64,000 nucleotides of DNA from Streptomyces sp. NBC_00239 (GCF_036194065.1 NZ_CP108095.1:496001-560000); one strand, 5' to 3'. Numbered from the stretch's first letter, positions 26,220 through 38,711 are shown. Made by a program: numbers and translations. Notes: generated by a model from the sequence alone, not told the origin.

Positions 26220-26756
26220 TCACATGGGGAGGGAGAGCAGACGGACCGGGCCTGGAGGCCAGTGCGCGTCGTCGCGCAGGGGCGTGGTCATGGTGTGCAA
26301 CGGCATGGTCACCACACGGTCTTCGGGTTGCTCGACGCGTACGTCCCGGCCGAGCGGGTGCCATCCGAGGCGCTGGTACAGCGGCACGAGAACGGGTCGG
26401 CAGAACAGGAGCGCGTGCTCGGGGCCCATCGTGCGGGCGTGGTCGAGTGCCGCTGCGACCACGAGCCGGGCCAGGCCCCGGCCTCGTACGTCGGGCGCGA
26501 CGGCCACTCCGCCGACGCCGATCATCTCGGTCTCGGCCGTGCCGAGCGCGACCGGCAGCCGGCGCAGCCCGGCGTGCGCCACGAGCCGGTCGCCGTGTCG
26601 GATGCCGAAGTGTTCCTCCTTGGGTAGCCAGGTCAAGCCGACCGCGGCAACACCGAACGGATCGTCGCCACCTCCGAGGATCTCGTCCTGATCCGCCCTC
26701 GTGTACGAGGGGAGCCGTACGGCGCTCGGTTCCGGGGAGGCGTGGTTCGCAGTCAT
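26220..26756 (-). CDS. GNAT family N-acetyltransferase
   Basis: A 178-residue protein starting MTANHASPEPSAVRLPSY. Motif A of the GNAT fold is IGVGGVAVAPDVRGRGLARL, with the R-G-x-G-L pyrophosphate loop, followed by ALLFCRPVLVPLYQRLGWHP. The N-terminal segment is a variant, and a long strand region near HAGLRRLPVALGTAETEMIG follows. Such stand-alone enzymes acetylate amines, antibiotics or protein N-termini; substrate unknown. ATG at 26756 is chosen. It is convergent with the hydrolase gene on its right. Confidence 0.82.
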   Translation of the reverse strand: MTANHASPEPSAVRLPSYTRADQDEILGGGDDPFGVAAVGLTWLPKEEHFGIRHGDRLVAHAGLRRLPVALGTAETEMIGVGGVAVAPDVRGRGLARLVVAAALDHARTMGPEHALLFCRPVLVPLYQRLGWHPLGRDVRVEQPEDRVVTMPLHTMTTPLRDDAHWPPGPVRLLSLPM

Positions 26757-26941
26757 GCCCACATGATGATCTCTCGCCCGCAGGCCGGCCAAGCTCTGCT
26801 TCCGAGCCGCGACTTGATCCAGCCACCGCCGCCCGCCGGTCCGGCCCCCGGCCGACCCGCTTCCGCCGTGGACTCGTCATGGGCAGCCTCCCGGGCCCCG
26901 TTGCCTCCGGCCCGTGGTCCGTCCGGGCGCGGCACGCGGGG

Positions 26942-27676
26942 TCAGCGTGCGGGGAGCTGATCGTAGGTCTTGAAGGTGTACAGCGCGGACAGGGTGATGG
27001 TGTTGCCGGTCTGCGCCGGGAGGTCGAGGCGGTCGTTGAGCAGCCTTCCGAGAGGGCCGCAGCCGGTGGCGGCCGGGACGGTGAAGGCAGTGTCGGTCGC
27101 GGCGAACTTGATCACCGGCGGGTTCTTCGAGACCCACTCCGAGCTGCCTATTCGCTTGAGGCGGATCTCGATGGGGGTGTCTCCCCCGCCTATGACGCAG
27201 CTCTGGGGCAGGAGCGGGCTCACTGCGCGGTAGCGGAGAGTGAAGAGGCCCATGTTCTCACCGACCGAGTAGAAGTCGGAGCGGCCGCCGTACTCCGGCT
27301 GGAGTGCGAGGGAAAGCAGGCGGCTGCGGTCGGAGGACGGGTGGCCGGTCACCCCTCCGGGGACGGGTGTCGGGCCGCCGCGCAGGGCTCCCCACACCTG
27401 GCCCTTGGTTCCGTCGGGCAAAGGGCCCTCGGCGTGAGTGATGGTCATCGGGGTCAGCTCGGGGATGTAGCGGTTCCCGAGTTGCATGGACCCGGTGGCG
27501 GTGAGCACTTCGCACTTCCAGCGGGCGGCGTCGACCCCGGCCGGGATGGCCGGGCAGTCTCCGAAGTCGTACGAGGGGGTGGGGGCGGCCAGCGCGGGGG
27601 TGACCGCCAGACCGGTGAGGGTGGCGGACAGGGCGAGCGCTGCGGCTGCCGAGCGGCGGAGCATGGTGGTCTGCAT
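26942..27676 (-). CDS. secreted protein of unknown function
   Basis: A 244-residue preprotein starting MQTTMLRRSAAAALALSATL; signal peptide ends near ALAAP. The mature part has the pattern YDFGDCPAIPAGVDAARWKC, with two cysteines early, and CVIGGG, TGCGPLG later, giving at least two disulfides. Late sequence (PQTGNTITLSALYTFKTYDQ) is strand-rich. It resembles a set of Streptomyces secreted proteins about 230 residues long with no assigned function. The stop at 26942 is followed by a convergent arrangement with nothing directly opposite; single gene. Confidence 0.75.
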   Translation of the reverse strand: MQTTMLRRSAAAALALSATLTGLAVTPALAAPTPSYDFGDCPAIPAGVDAARWKCEVLTATGSMQLGNRYIPELTPMTITHAEGPLPDGTKGQVWGALRGGPTPVPGGVTGHPSSDRSRLLSLALQPEYGGRSDFYSVGENMGLFTLRYRAVSPLLPQSCVIGGGDTPIEIRLKRIGSSEWVSKNPPVIKFAATDTAFTVPAATGCGPLGRLLNDRLDLPAQTGNTITLSALYTFKTYDQLPAR

Positions 27677-27930
27677 GGCTCCCACAGTGCCGCCGGCCGC
27701 CACCCCGCGTCACCGGGGACATCCCCCGCCCGACCCTGAGCCCACCCTGATCCCACGTCAGGGTCAACACCCCTGTCCCACCACGACATTTCGGCGAGGC
27801 CGAGTCGACGCCCCGCTCCGGGCGGCCCGCGGCCGGTGTCGAGAAGCACGAGCTGCGACGCTCCGCCTTGTGATGCACCGTGTCAGACGCCGCGGGCTTG
27901 ACTTGACCGGCGAGATCCGAAAGAGACGAC
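27677..27930. other. spacer between secreted-protein gene and DNA ligase gene
   Basis: The 254 bases hold the promoter of the leftward secreted-protein gene and the 3' end of the ligase gene. A stretch reading CCCACCCTGATCCCACGTCAGGG (27742-27764) contains imperfect repeats of CCCTGA. No gene was supported. Confidence 0.3.
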
Positions 27931-30923
<2,993 letters not shown>

Positions 30924-32039
30924 ATGAGCGGAAGCGGGAAGAGCAGCACCACCAGACGGGTACGGGCCGCCCTGAGCGCGGCGGTCGTGGTCTGCGCGGT
31001 CACCGCGGCGCTGCCCGGAGCCGCATGGGCCGAGCCCACGGAAGTGGCGGGCGCCGCGGACGACCGCCCGACCGCCGTCGAAAGGATCAGCGTCGCGGCC
31101 GACGGAAGCCCGGCCGACGGCAACTCTGCCGGGGGCTCGATCACTCCCGACGGCCGCTACGTCGTCTTCTCGTCGTCGGCTGCGAACCTCACGCCCGACA
31201 CCGCGACGGGAGGCGACCGGGCGTTCATCCGCGACCAGCAGACGGGGCAGACCAAGCGGATCGGCTCTCAGAGCCCGCTCGAACCGCCGGTGATCAGCGG
31301 CAACGGGGACTTCATCGCGTTCGCGCACCAGTGGATGAGGAACGTACGCATTCGCCAGGATTGGGTGAGCACGGGCCAGGCGATCTCCGCGAACTGCTCG
31401 GCCTACAGCTGCAACCAGCCGACCTTGAGCTCGGACGGCCACTCCATCGCCCTCGCCATCCTCATGAGGACCCCGACGCTCAACCGTCAGACCATCGAGG
31501 TTCAGGACTGGAGCACCAAGCAGACCGTCGCTAACCTCGGCCACACCCTTCCCTCCCGGCCGTCCATCAGCGGTGACGGCCTGCATGTCGCGTACGAGGA
31601 CGGCCAGACGCGGGACGTCTTTCTCTGGGACCGCACCACCGGCACCACCTCCGGCCCGGTCGAGGGCCCGTCCAAGGCCGCAGCGCTCGTCCAGCTCAGC
31701 GACGACAGCAGCAAGATCGTCTATCTTTCGGGCTCCGACACCTACGTCCATGACGTGGCCTCGGGGACCGCCCAACTAGTGGCGAACGCACGGGGCGTGG
31801 CCATCGACCCCACCGGCCGCTACCTGCTGTACGCGCCGCAGGACACGAGCGGACCCTCGCTCGTGCTCCGCGACCTGCAGGCGGGCACCGACGAGGTCGT
31901 CTCGGTCCAGCCCGCGACAGCGGGGACCGACGCGGTCAGCGCCGGCGGGCACGACGTCGTCTTCCGGTCCACGGTCGACGGCATCGTGCCGGGCGACACC
32001 AACGGCAAGGCGGACGTCTTCGTCCGCCACTTCCTCTGA
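30924..32039 (+). CDS. secreted TolB-like beta-propeller protein
   Basis: A 371-residue preprotein with signal peptide (SAAVVVCAVTAALPGAAWAE). Blades are recognizable by the TolB/PD40 pattern: GGSITPDGRYVVFSSSAANL, VISGNGDFIAFAH, PTLSSDGHSIALA, PSISGDGLHVAYED, LSDDSSKIVYLSG, IDPTGRYLLYAP, VSAGGHDVVFRS, giving six or seven blades. Such proteins are secreted and thought to act in carbohydrate or protein interaction. The ATG at 30924 follows GGGGGG. Single gene, no obvious operon. Confidence 0.82.
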   Translation: MSGSGKSSTTRRVRAALSAAVVVCAVTAALPGAAWAEPTEVAGAADDRPTAVERISVAADGSPADGNSAGGSITPDGRYVVFSSSAANLTPDTATGGDRAFIRDQQTGQTKRIGSQSPLEPPVISGNGDFIAFAHQWMRNVRIRQDWVSTGQAISANCSAYSCNQPTLSSDGHSIALAILMRTPTLNRQTIEVQDWSTKQTVANLGHTLPSRPSISGDGLHVAYEDGQTRDVFLWDRTTGTTSGPVEGPSKAAALVQLSDDSSKIVYLSGSDTYVHDVASGTAQLVANARGVAIDPTGRYLLYAPQDTSGPSLVLRDLQAGTDEVVSVQPATAGTDAVSAGGHDVVFRSTVDGIVPGDTNGKADVFVRHFL

Positions 32040-32130
32040 TCTTCCGCTCGCCGAGCGGGGGGGCAGCACGGTCGGGCACGGCGGGGGTGGCGCCGAGGGC
32101 TCGGGCTAAATGATCTAGCATGCAGAGGAG

Positions 32131-32382
32131 TTGACGATCACAAGGCCGGTCGATCGGGGTCTCCTTCAGGCTGTCGAGCGCCTGGTGGCCATCGGCCCGC
32201 AGCTGGGGATGCCCCTGCCCTTGCAGCTGGGCACGATCCCGGCCGAGCGAGCGGTCACTGCCGTACGCGCGACCGTGCGGACCTTCTTCGACGCGCAGCT
32301 GCGCGGACGTCCCGACACCGCAAACCTGCTCATGGGGGCCTCACCGCGCCATCCGGAGATCCAGTACATCGCGGGCCGCTGA
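32131..32382 (+). pseudogene. C-terminal fragment of an alpha/beta hydrolase (PAF-acetylhydrolase-like)
   Basis: An 83-codon frame with no good start: it opens at a TTG directly abutting GAGGAG. The tail RATVRTFFDAQLRGRPDTAN followed by LLMGASPRHPEIQYI is like the C-terminal helix region of Streptomyces secreted hydrolases of the platelet-activating-factor acetylhydrolase type. The catalytic N-terminal and central parts are missing. I take it as a leftover from deletion of a larger gene. A translated short protein cannot be excluded. Confidence 0.4.
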
Positions 32383-32603
32383 GCCGTTTCGTTCGGACCA
32401 CCTCGCCGACCGGATGAAGGCGGCGGACGCTCGACGTCGACTTCACCCTGCTGCGCGAAGGGGCTCCGAGCGTCGTCGGCTTGGACCGGGCCGCGTGATG
32501 CCGGGCGCGGCCACGCGCGGTGGGGCGGTGAGCAGTCCCCCGCGCGGGCCGGTGTCCGTACCGCGCCGGGTGTGCCCGCGGCGACGACGCGGGCGCCGAG
32601 TAG
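32383..32603. other. short degraded region
   Basis: About 220 bases. One plus-strand frame at about 32420-32497 reads RRRTLDVDFTLLREGAPSVV, reminiscent of the LDxDFVLHGxxGPAS region of siderophore-interacting flavoproteins, but it is only 26 codons long. It may be another gene scrap. Confidence 0.25.
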
Positions 32604-34676
32604 TCAGGCGGGCTGGACGGTGATGGTGCACAGGCGCTTGGTGGCCCGGGTCAGGGCTACGTACAAGTCCCTCTCCCCACCGGGGCGGGCCGTGATGATT
32701 TCCTCGGGGTACATGACGACGACCCCGTCGAATTCCAGGCCGCGCGCTTCGGACGCCGGCACGATGCGGGCGTGGTGGGCAATGCCTCGGGCCGTCAGCT
32801 CGTTCACTCTGGTGTCCGCGCAGATCACTCCCAGGAGCTCGCCCGGGTGCGCGGTGCTCTGGGCGCGGAGTTCCTGGACGACGGCGGCGGCCGACCCGTC
32901 CGGGGGTGTGGTCACGGTGCGGGGGCGCTCGCCGCTGCGCAGGGACCGTGTGGGCTTCTGGTCGGGAGCGATCCGCGTGAGCAGGTCCCGGACGCTCTCC
33001 AGGATCTCCTGCGTGGTGCGGTAGCTGACGGTCAGGTGGTGCAGTTTGAACCGCGGTCCGACGTGGGGGCTCAGTGCTTCCTTCCAGTCGCGTGCTGTCG
33101 CGACCGGGCCGGCCTGGGCGAAGTCGCCCACCAGCGTCATCGCCCGTGCCGGGCAGCGGCGGACGATCATCCGCCACTGCATGGCGGTCAGTTCCTGCGC
33201 CTCGTCGACGACGACGTGCCCGTACGTCTGCTCGGGTGGGCCGTCGACCAGGCTCGCCGCCTCGTCCAGCAACGGCACATCGGCATCGGTCCACGGGTCG
33301 TCCGGACCGCGCAGCAGAAGGGACCGCTCCTGCGCGGTCATGCGGGGCAGGTGCTCGGCGAGAGCGCCGGCGTCCGTCAGGAGCGCCTTCACGAGGTCAC
33401 CGGGTACCAGTCGCGGCCACAACACCTCAACCGCTCGGTCGACGCCGGCGTCGTCGAGGAGATCGGCGCGGATGGCGTCCAGGTCCAGCTCGTGGACGGG
33501 GCCCGAGTCGGCCGCACCTTCGGCACGGTGCTGGGCGGCTCCCGTGAACCGGTCGAGGTCGATGCCCGTCATCCTTTCGGAATCGGCGTCGATCTGCTCC
33601 AGGAGGTCGCCCATGTCCCGTTGCATCGCGTCGGTGACGGAGTCGACCAAGAGCTCCTTGAACACCTGGCGCGCGGGGTTGTGTCCGGGTGCGGCTGCCA
33701 CGGCGGCGTCGCGTGCCCTGGCGACTTCCTCTCCGGACAGGTGAACCAGGTCCCTTCCGACCCGCACGGTGAAGTCACCGGCGGGGGCTTGGTGGGCGCG
33801 CAGCAGGGCGGCCAAGGCGTCGGCGAGGTCGGAACCGCCCTTGAGACGCGCCGTATCGAACGGGTCCACCGTGTCCGTGGACACTCCGGCCAGTTCCCGG
33901 CAGGTCGCCAGAACGACGTCGTTCTCTCCGAGCGAGGGAAGGACCCGGGAGATGTAGTCGAGGAACCGGGCGTTCGGGCCCACCACCAGGACGCCCTCCT
34001 CCGCGGCGCGCGGGAACGCGTACAGGACATAGGCCGCCCGGTGCAGGGCGACCACCGTCTTGCCGGTGCCGGGCCCGCCCTGCACCACGGTCACCCCGCG
34101 GTGGGCGGAGCGGACGACCTCGTCCTGCTCGGTTTGCAGCGTCGCGACGGCCGCGTGCATCCTGCCCGTACGCCGTGCCGACAGAGCCTCGGTCAACGGG
34201 CCGTCCCCCACGACGTCCTCGTCGGTCGGGGCGGTCCCGTCCAGCAGTTCGTCGCTCACCGAGATGACCGTGCGTTCCTCGAGGCGCAGGTGCCGGCGCC
34301 GCCTCAGGTCCATCGGGTGGACCGGTGTCGCCTCGTAGAAGGGCCGCGCCGCGTTCGCGCGCCAGTCCACGAGCAGAGGCAGGTCGTCCTCCTCCGTATG
34401 CAGTCCGATCCGCCCGATGCGCAGGGCCGTGCCGTCCGTCCGGTCGATGCGCCCGAAGACCAGCCCTTTTTCGGCGCCCTCCAGCCGGCCGATTTCCTTG
34501 GCCAGACGCTCGGCGGCGATTTCTCTCTCGTATGCCTCACCCGCGCTTTCCGCCGGGGCCTTCAGCACACTCGCTCGGTGTGTTCGCGCCTCGGAAAGCC
34601 GCTCGGTGAGCAACTCGTATAAGGAGGAAACGTAATCCCGCTCCGATTCAATCGCACGCGCAGCGGGGTCGTTCAT
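32604..34676 (-). CDS. HelD-family RNA polymerase recycling ATPase (UvrD/Rep fold)
   Basis: A 690-residue SF1 motor. The N-terminal coiled coil (ERDYVSSLYELLTERLSEA), which in HelD reaches into the RNA polymerase secondary channel, precedes VDWRANAARPFYEATPV. Walker A is GGPGTGKT (K206), then VVDEAQELTAMQWRM (Walker B and Q), SYRTTQEI, and in the C-terminal part ASEARGLEFDGVV and LYVALTRATKRL. HelD removes stalled polymerase from DNA; a related protein, HelR, gives rifampicin resistance. The N-terminal sequence is more HelD-like than HelR-like. A TTG at 34685 (AAGGAG 7 bases upstream) could be the real start. Confidence 0.85.
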   Translation of the reverse strand: MNDPAARAIESERDYVSSLYELLTERLSEARTHRASVLKAPAESAGEAYEREIAAERLAKEIGRLEGAEKGLVFGRIDRTDGTALRIGRIGLHTEEDDLPLLVDWRANAARPFYEATPVHPMDLRRRRHLRLEERTVISVSDELLDGTAPTDEDVVGDGPLTEALSARRTGRMHAAVATLQTEQDEVVRSAHRGVTVVQGGPGTGKTVVALHRAAYVLYAFPRAAEEGVLVVGPNARFLDYISRVLPSLGENDVVLATCRELAGVSTDTVDPFDTARLKGGSDLADALAALLRAHQAPAGDFTVRVGRDLVHLSGEEVARARDAAVAAAPGHNPARQVFKELLVDSVTDAMQRDMGDLLEQIDADSERMTGIDLDRFTGAAQHRAEGAADSGPVHELDLDAIRADLLDDAGVDRAVEVLWPRLVPGDLVKALLTDAGALAEHLPRMTAQERSLLLRGPDDPWTDADVPLLDEAASLVDGPPEQTYGHVVVDEAQELTAMQWRMIVRRCPARAMTLVGDFAQAGPVATARDWKEALSPHVGPRFKLHHLTVSYRTTQEILESVRDLLTRIAPDQKPTRSLRSGERPRTVTTPPDGSAAAVVQELRAQSTAHPGELLGVICADTRVNELTARGIAHHARIVPASEARGLEFDGVVVMYPEEIITARPGGERDLYVALTRATKRLCTITVQPA

Positions 34677-35122
34677 TTGCGACAACAGGGGGCTCCTTCG
34701 ATTCGAGCCACACCATACGGTCAAAGTTTCGTGAAGATAAGTCTTGACTTGCTTGACGAGCCATGGCCTTACGACTGGCTGAATCCATGGCGGCTGAACG
34801 GTATGGCGTATCGCGCATTCCGTCGTTCCGCATATCGCCAATCGCGCTCCCTATGCCCGCCTGCCTTATGGCGATCCCGCCCTTGGATGTCGGCGATGTT
34901 TTGCCGCGCTCGGGAAAACGGGGGAGGACCCGGCGAGTCGACAGGCGCCGCGGGCGTCCAATGAACGCGGGCTATCCGGAGCCCTGCGGCGCCGATCCCA
35001 TCAGATCCGACGATGGCTGATGGCAGGGTTTGCCGACGGTCAAGGCCTTTCGCGTGACCGGGCAGCGCCCCCTTGCCGATCCCGGACCGGACGATGTCAG
35101 TGGCTGGTGGCAGGATCGAGGG
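34677..35122. other. AT-rich spacer between HelD-like gene and next gene
   Basis: The first 200 bases (34677-34870) are clearly more AT-rich than surrounding DNA, with TTGACTTGCTTGACG and a 12-base AAGTC-AA-GACTT dyad (plus-strand 34736-34750 region). This should hold the HelD-like gene promoter. I looked for a rifamycin-associated element and did not see one. The rest holds only short, non-conserved frames. Confidence 0.4.
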
Positions 35123-35749
35123 GTGCTGATCAAGGGATACGACGTCAGCCCGCTGGTGCCGGGCGAGTCATTGCTGGTCCGGCCGGGCTTCTGGTCGAAC
35201 CACCTGCTGGCGATGTGCAGCGACGGAGGGTGTGCCGAGCACCCGGTGCCGGAGTGGTTCGGGGACGACTGCGCCGATGTCGATGAGCTGTCCGAAGTCC
35301 TCTTCGATCCTGAACGCTGGCCGGTGTTCAGGGTGCCGGCTGAAGACGGCCCCGCAGCCGTGGTGGTCTACCGCAACCTGGACGGCGACTGCGGCACCGA
35401 CTACCTCCTTGCCCATCCAGGAAGGAACTGCGTCGAACAGATCGCCAGTTGGGACGGCGGAGACTTCTCGGGCACTGGGCTGACATGGCTCGACCTGATC
35501 CGGATCGCCGACAGCCCGTCCTGTGCGGCCGAAGGCGTCCAGGGAACGGCCGCCCGCTTCCTGCTGCTGCTTCCCCTCCTCACCGACCCGGACGTGCCGG
35601 AAACAGCATCGGCAAGGCTGATCGCCGCCCTGACCGCCATCGGCGCGCCGCAGGACACTGCCTGCATCACGGCGGAGCATCTGCTGGCCCACCTCACGAG
35701 GAGGTCCCGGCACGACCCCACGTGGGCGTCTCCGCTGAGCGGCAGCTGA
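35123..35749 (+). CDS. uncharacterized protein
   Basis: A 208-residue protein of unknown function. It begins VLIKGYDVSPLVPGESLLVR and continues LRPGFWSNHLLAMCSDGG. Then come WFGDDCADVDELSEVLFDP, YRNLDGDCGTDYLLAHPGRN, and TGLTWLDLIRIADSP. It has no signal peptide or membrane segment. The layout is typical of Streptomyces hypothetical proteins thought to act in the cytosol. A TTG at 35030 would add 31 residues. GC content and codon use look native. Confidence 0.65.
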   Translation: MLIKGYDVSPLVPGESLLVRPGFWSNHLLAMCSDGGCAEHPVPEWFGDDCADVDELSEVLFDPERWPVFRVPAEDGPAAVVVYRNLDGDCGTDYLLAHPGRNCVEQIASWDGGDFSGTGLTWLDLIRIADSPSCAAEGVQGTAARFLLLLPLLTDPDVPETASARLIAALTAIGAPQDTACITAEHLLAHLTRRSRHDPTWASPLSGS

Positions 35750-35751
35750 GA

Positions 35752-35786
35752 GGCGGGCCCGGCCGTCCCGGGCCGATGCCCGCCCT
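35752..35786. terminator. terminator between convergent genes
   Basis: Inverted repeat GGCGGGCCCGG with CCGGGCC-GAT-GCCCGCC, two stacked stems, sits in the 74 bases between the stop at 35749 and the convergent IMP dehydrogenase stop at 35824. Confidence 0.5.
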
Positions 35787-35823
35787 TCACCCACGCAAGC
35801 GGTTCGCGGCTCTTGGGAGCCTG

Positions 35824-37320
35824 TCAGGCGACGGTCGGCGGGGTGTCCCGCAGGGTGACGTTGGCGTGGCTCTCCTGGAAGCTCTGGTCTGAGACCAGGG
35901 TCAGCCGGGCCGTGGACTGGAACTCCGGAAGGGTGGTGGAGCCGCAGGACACCATCGTGGTCTTGAGTTTGGCGATGGTCACGGCGAGCCCTTCGTTGAG
36001 GTCTCCGGCGTAGGGGACGTAGCCGTCGACGCCTTCTTCGAAGATCAGGCCCTGGCCTCCTTGTCCGTAGCGCTGCCAGTTGCGGGCGCGGTTCGAGCCC
36101 TCGCCCCAGTACTCCTTCACGAAGCCGTCCCGGGTGGGGAGCTTCGCGCCGGCCGCCTGGTCGAAGCGGGCGAAGTAACGCCCCATCATGACGAAGTCGG
36201 CTCCCATCGCCAGTGCCAGGGCCACGTGGTAGTCGTGGACCAGCCCGCCGTCAGAGCAGATCGGTACGTACGCGCCGGTGCGATCGCGGAAGGCGTCCCG
36301 GGCGGCGGCGACGTCCAGGACCGCGCTGGCCTGGCCGCGGCCTATGCCCTTCTGATCGCGGGTGATGCAGATGGAGCCGCCGCCCACGCCGACCTTGACG
36401 AAGTCCGCACCGGCCTCGGCGAGGAAGGTGAACGCCTCGCCGTCGACCACGTTCCCGCCACCGGTCGGGATCTCCGGGTAGTGCTTCTTCACCCAGGTCA
36501 GGGCTTGCGCCTGCCAGTCGCTGTAGCCGTCGGAGGAGTCGAAGCACAGGGCGTCGGCACCGGCCTCCAGCAGGGCGGGAACGCGCTCCCGGTAGTCGTG
36601 GGTGTTGATGCCGGCGCCCACGCGCAGGCGCTTGGCGCTGTCGACGGCTTGGTTCGGGAAGCGCTTGTTGTCCGCGTAGTCGGATCGGAAGACCAGGTAC
36701 TGCAGGTGGCCCTCGGCGTCGAGCACGGGGAGGCAGTCGAGCCGTTGGTCCCACAGTCGGGCGTTGGCTTCGGAGAGCGTGGTGTCGGCTGCGGCGTGCG
36801 GGAGTTCGGCGATGGCGGTCATCCGACCGCTCACCGGTCCGTCGAGGTCGTGGCGCTGGGGGTGGAAGTCGCGGGAGGTCACCAGGCCGAGCAGGCGGCC
36901 GGTGGCGCTGCCGTCGTGGGTGACCGCGGCGGTGCTGTGGCCGGTGCGTTGCATGACGGCGACCAGGTGGCTCAGGCTGTCGTCGGGGCGGACGTTGGTG
37001 TCGCTGGTGACGAATCCGGCCTTGAAGTTCTTCACCTGTCGGACGGCCGCGGCCTGGTCCTGGATCGACTGATTGTGGTGCAGGAAGCTCAGACCGCCGT
37101 TGCGTGCGAGTGCGATGGCGAGTTCCGGTGTGCTGACGGCCTGCATGATCGCGGACGTGAACGGGGAGCCGAGTTCGATCGCCGACGACTCTCCGACGGC
37201 GTGCCGCACCAGGGGCGTGCGCAGGTTGACCGTCGCGGGCGAGCAGTCGGTCCGGGTCCGGTTGGGCAAGAGAAGAAACTCGTTGAACGTCCTTGAGACC
37301 TCGGCGATGACCTGTGCCAC
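35824..37320 (-). CDS. guaB: IMP dehydrogenase, protozoan (Tritrichomonas)-like type
   Basis: A 498-residue IMPDH. The catalytic loop [18 protein letters not shown] has the nucleophile C318. Two CBS modules (about 102-220) sit inside the TIM barrel, with [12 protein letters not shown] marking them. The mobile flap is [18 protein letters not shown], with R417-Y418. Overall this matches the Tritrichomonas foetus enzyme closely (C319, R418 there), more than the usual actinobacterial GuaB (GGSICTTR). K309 and E429 correspond to residues K310 and E431 that in T. foetus go with mycophenolate resistance. It oxidizes IMP to XMP for guanine nucleotides. GTG at 37320 follows AGGAGGA. A canonical guaB must be sought elsewhere. 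Confidence 0.92.
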   Translation of the reverse strand: MAQVIAEVSRTFNEFLLLPNRTRTDCSPATVNLRTPLVRHAVGESSAIELGSPFTSAIMQAVSTPELAIALARNGGLSFLHHNQSIQDQAAAVRQVKNFKAGFVTSDTNVRPDDSLSHLVAVMQRTGHSTAAVTHDGSATGRLLGLVTSRDFHPQRHDLDGPVSGRMTAIAELPHAAADTTLSEANARLWDQRLDCLPVLDAEGHLQYLVFRSDYADNKRFPNQAVDSAKRLRVGAGINTHDYRERVPALLEAGADALCFDSSDGYSDWQAQALTWVKKHYPEIPTGGGNVVDGEAFTFLAEAGADFVKVGVGGGSICITRDQKGIGRGQASAVLDVAAARDAFRDRTGAYVPICSDGGLVHDYHVALALAMGADFVMMGRYFARFDQAAGAKLPTRDGFVKEYWGEGSNRARNWQRYGQGGQGLIFEEGVDGYVPYAGDLNEGLAVTIAKLKTTMVSCGSTTLPEFQSTARLTLVSDQSFQESHANVTLRDTPPTVA

Positions 37321-37715
37321 TCGTTCCTCCTGACCCGTCGACCGGAACCCGACTGCCCGGCCGTGAAGACCGACCCGTGTCCCAGAACCGGGCAGGCAGG
37401 CAGGTGCCGGCACGGCAGCTGTGGAGGTGCCACGAACTGCGGCAGAGCCCTGACCTGCCCGTGTTCGAACCGGGTGTGGTCGTGACCTGGCACCCTATCG
37501 ACTCCCCCGCCGCTGCACGAATCTTGATCCTCTTCACCGGTGATCGGCGGAGGCGCCGACTCCCGGGTCGGCACCGAGGGCGGAGCCGCCCGCCGGCACG
37601 GCGGGAGGCGGATCCCCCCGAGGGGCTGTCCGGCATTGTCGGCGAGCCACCTTCGGGTCCACTAGCCTGGGCGGCTGTTGCCCACCGAGCCCCAAACGAC
37701 CGGGAAGAGATCATC
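37321..37715. other. intergenic region between IMP dehydrogenase and GalE genes
   Basis: About 395 bases, divergent spacing. It contains ACTAGCCT near 37664, a -10-like element for GalE, and an AGGAGGA ribosome-binding site for the IMP dehydrogenase at its left end. The long leader (at least 200 bases) upstream of the IMPDH gene might allow translational control, but I found no purine-riboswitch-like core. Confidence 0.4.
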
Positions 37716-38711
37716 GTGACAACCGTCCTCATCGCCGGGGGAGCCGGCTACATCGGCAGCACCGTGGCCTCGGCCTGCCTGGACGCGGGCATCACCCCCG
37801 TGATCCTCGACAACCTCGTTCGAGGGCGGAGGGAGTTCACCGAGGGCCGCACCTTCTACGAGGGCGACATCTCCGACGGCCCGCTGATCGACCGGATCTT
37901 CGCCGAGCACCCCGACATCTCCGCCGTGGTGCACTGCGCGGCCCTGATCGTCGTGCCGGACTCCGTCGCGGACCCGATCGGGTACTACGACGCGAACGTC
38001 GCGAAGTCCCTGGCCTTCGTCGGCCACCTGCACCGCAACGGGTGCGACCGCATCATCTTCAGCAGTTCGGCCTCCATCTACCAGGCCGAGGACGGCTCTG
38101 CCGTCAACGAAGACTCTCCGCTGGCCCCACAGAGCCCCTACGCCCGGACCAAGGCCGTGTGCGAGGAGATGTTCGCCGACATCTCCGTGGCCGGGCCGCG
38201 CGTCCTGTCCCTGCGGTACTTCAACCCCGTCGGAGCCGACCCCGAACTGCGCACCGGTCTCCAACTCAAGCGGCCCAGCCACGCCCTGGGCGTCCTCATC
38301 CAGGCGCACCGGGAAGCCCGCCCGTTCCCGATCACCGGCACGAACTACCCCACCCGCGACGGCACGGGCATCCGGGACTACGTGCACGTGTGGGACCTCG
38401 CCGCAGCCCACATCGCCGCGATCGAACGCTTCGACTCCATCCTCACCGACTCCAAGCGCTCGATCGCGATCAACCTGGGCACCGGTTCCGGCACCACCGT
38501 CCGGGAACTGTGCGACGCCTTCAACAACGTCGTCACCACACCCCTGGCCACCGTGGACACCGACCCGCGCCCCGGTGACGTCGCCGGCGGCTACACCAAG
38601 AGCGACCGCGCAGCCGAACTGCTCGGATGGACACCGAAGCTGTCCCTGGAAGACGGCATCCGCTCCGCCCTGGAATGGATCCCGGTCCGCGACAAGCTGC
38701 TCCAGGACTGA
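37716..38711 (+). CDS. galE: UDP-glucose 4-epimerase family protein
   Basis: A 331-residue SDR-fold epimerase. GGAGYIGSTVASACL is the NAD-binding Rossmann loop; HCAALIVVPDSV, SSSASIYQAED and SPYARTK (the Y-x-x-x-K catalytic pair) follow, and the C-terminal part has LRYFNPVGADPE, DGTGIRDYVHVWDLA and NLGTGSGTTVRELC. All are standard GalE motifs. It interconverts UDP-Glc and UDP-Gal (or the GlcNAc pair) for cell-surface sugar supply. The GTG at 37716 is chosen at the start of the Rossmann fold. Single gene convergent with the GH20 gene. Confidence 0.92.
   Translation: MTTVLIAGGAGYIGSTVASACLDAGITPVILDNLVRGRREFTEGRTFYEGDISDGPLIDRIFAEHPDISAVVHCAALIVVPDSVADPIGYYDANVAKSLAFVGHLHRNGCDRIIFSSSASIYQAEDGSAVNEDSPLAPQSPYARTKAVCEEMFADISVAGPRVLSLRYFNPVGADPELRTGLQLKRPSHALGVLIQAHREARPFPITGTNYPTRDGTGIRDYVHVWDLAAAHIAAIERFDSILTDSKRSIAINLGTGSGTTVRELCDAFNNVVTTPLATVDTDPRPGDVAGGYTKSDRAAELLGWTPKLSLEDGIRSALEWIPVRDKLLQD

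Noticed and set aside
34677..34870. Rifamycin-associated element upstream of the HelD-like gene
   Set aside because: No matching inverted repeat was seen; the protein also looks more like HelD than the rifampicin-resistance protein HelR.
37321..37715. Purine riboswitch upstream of the IMP dehydrogenase
   Set aside because: The leader is long, but no purine-aptamer junction sequence was recognizable.
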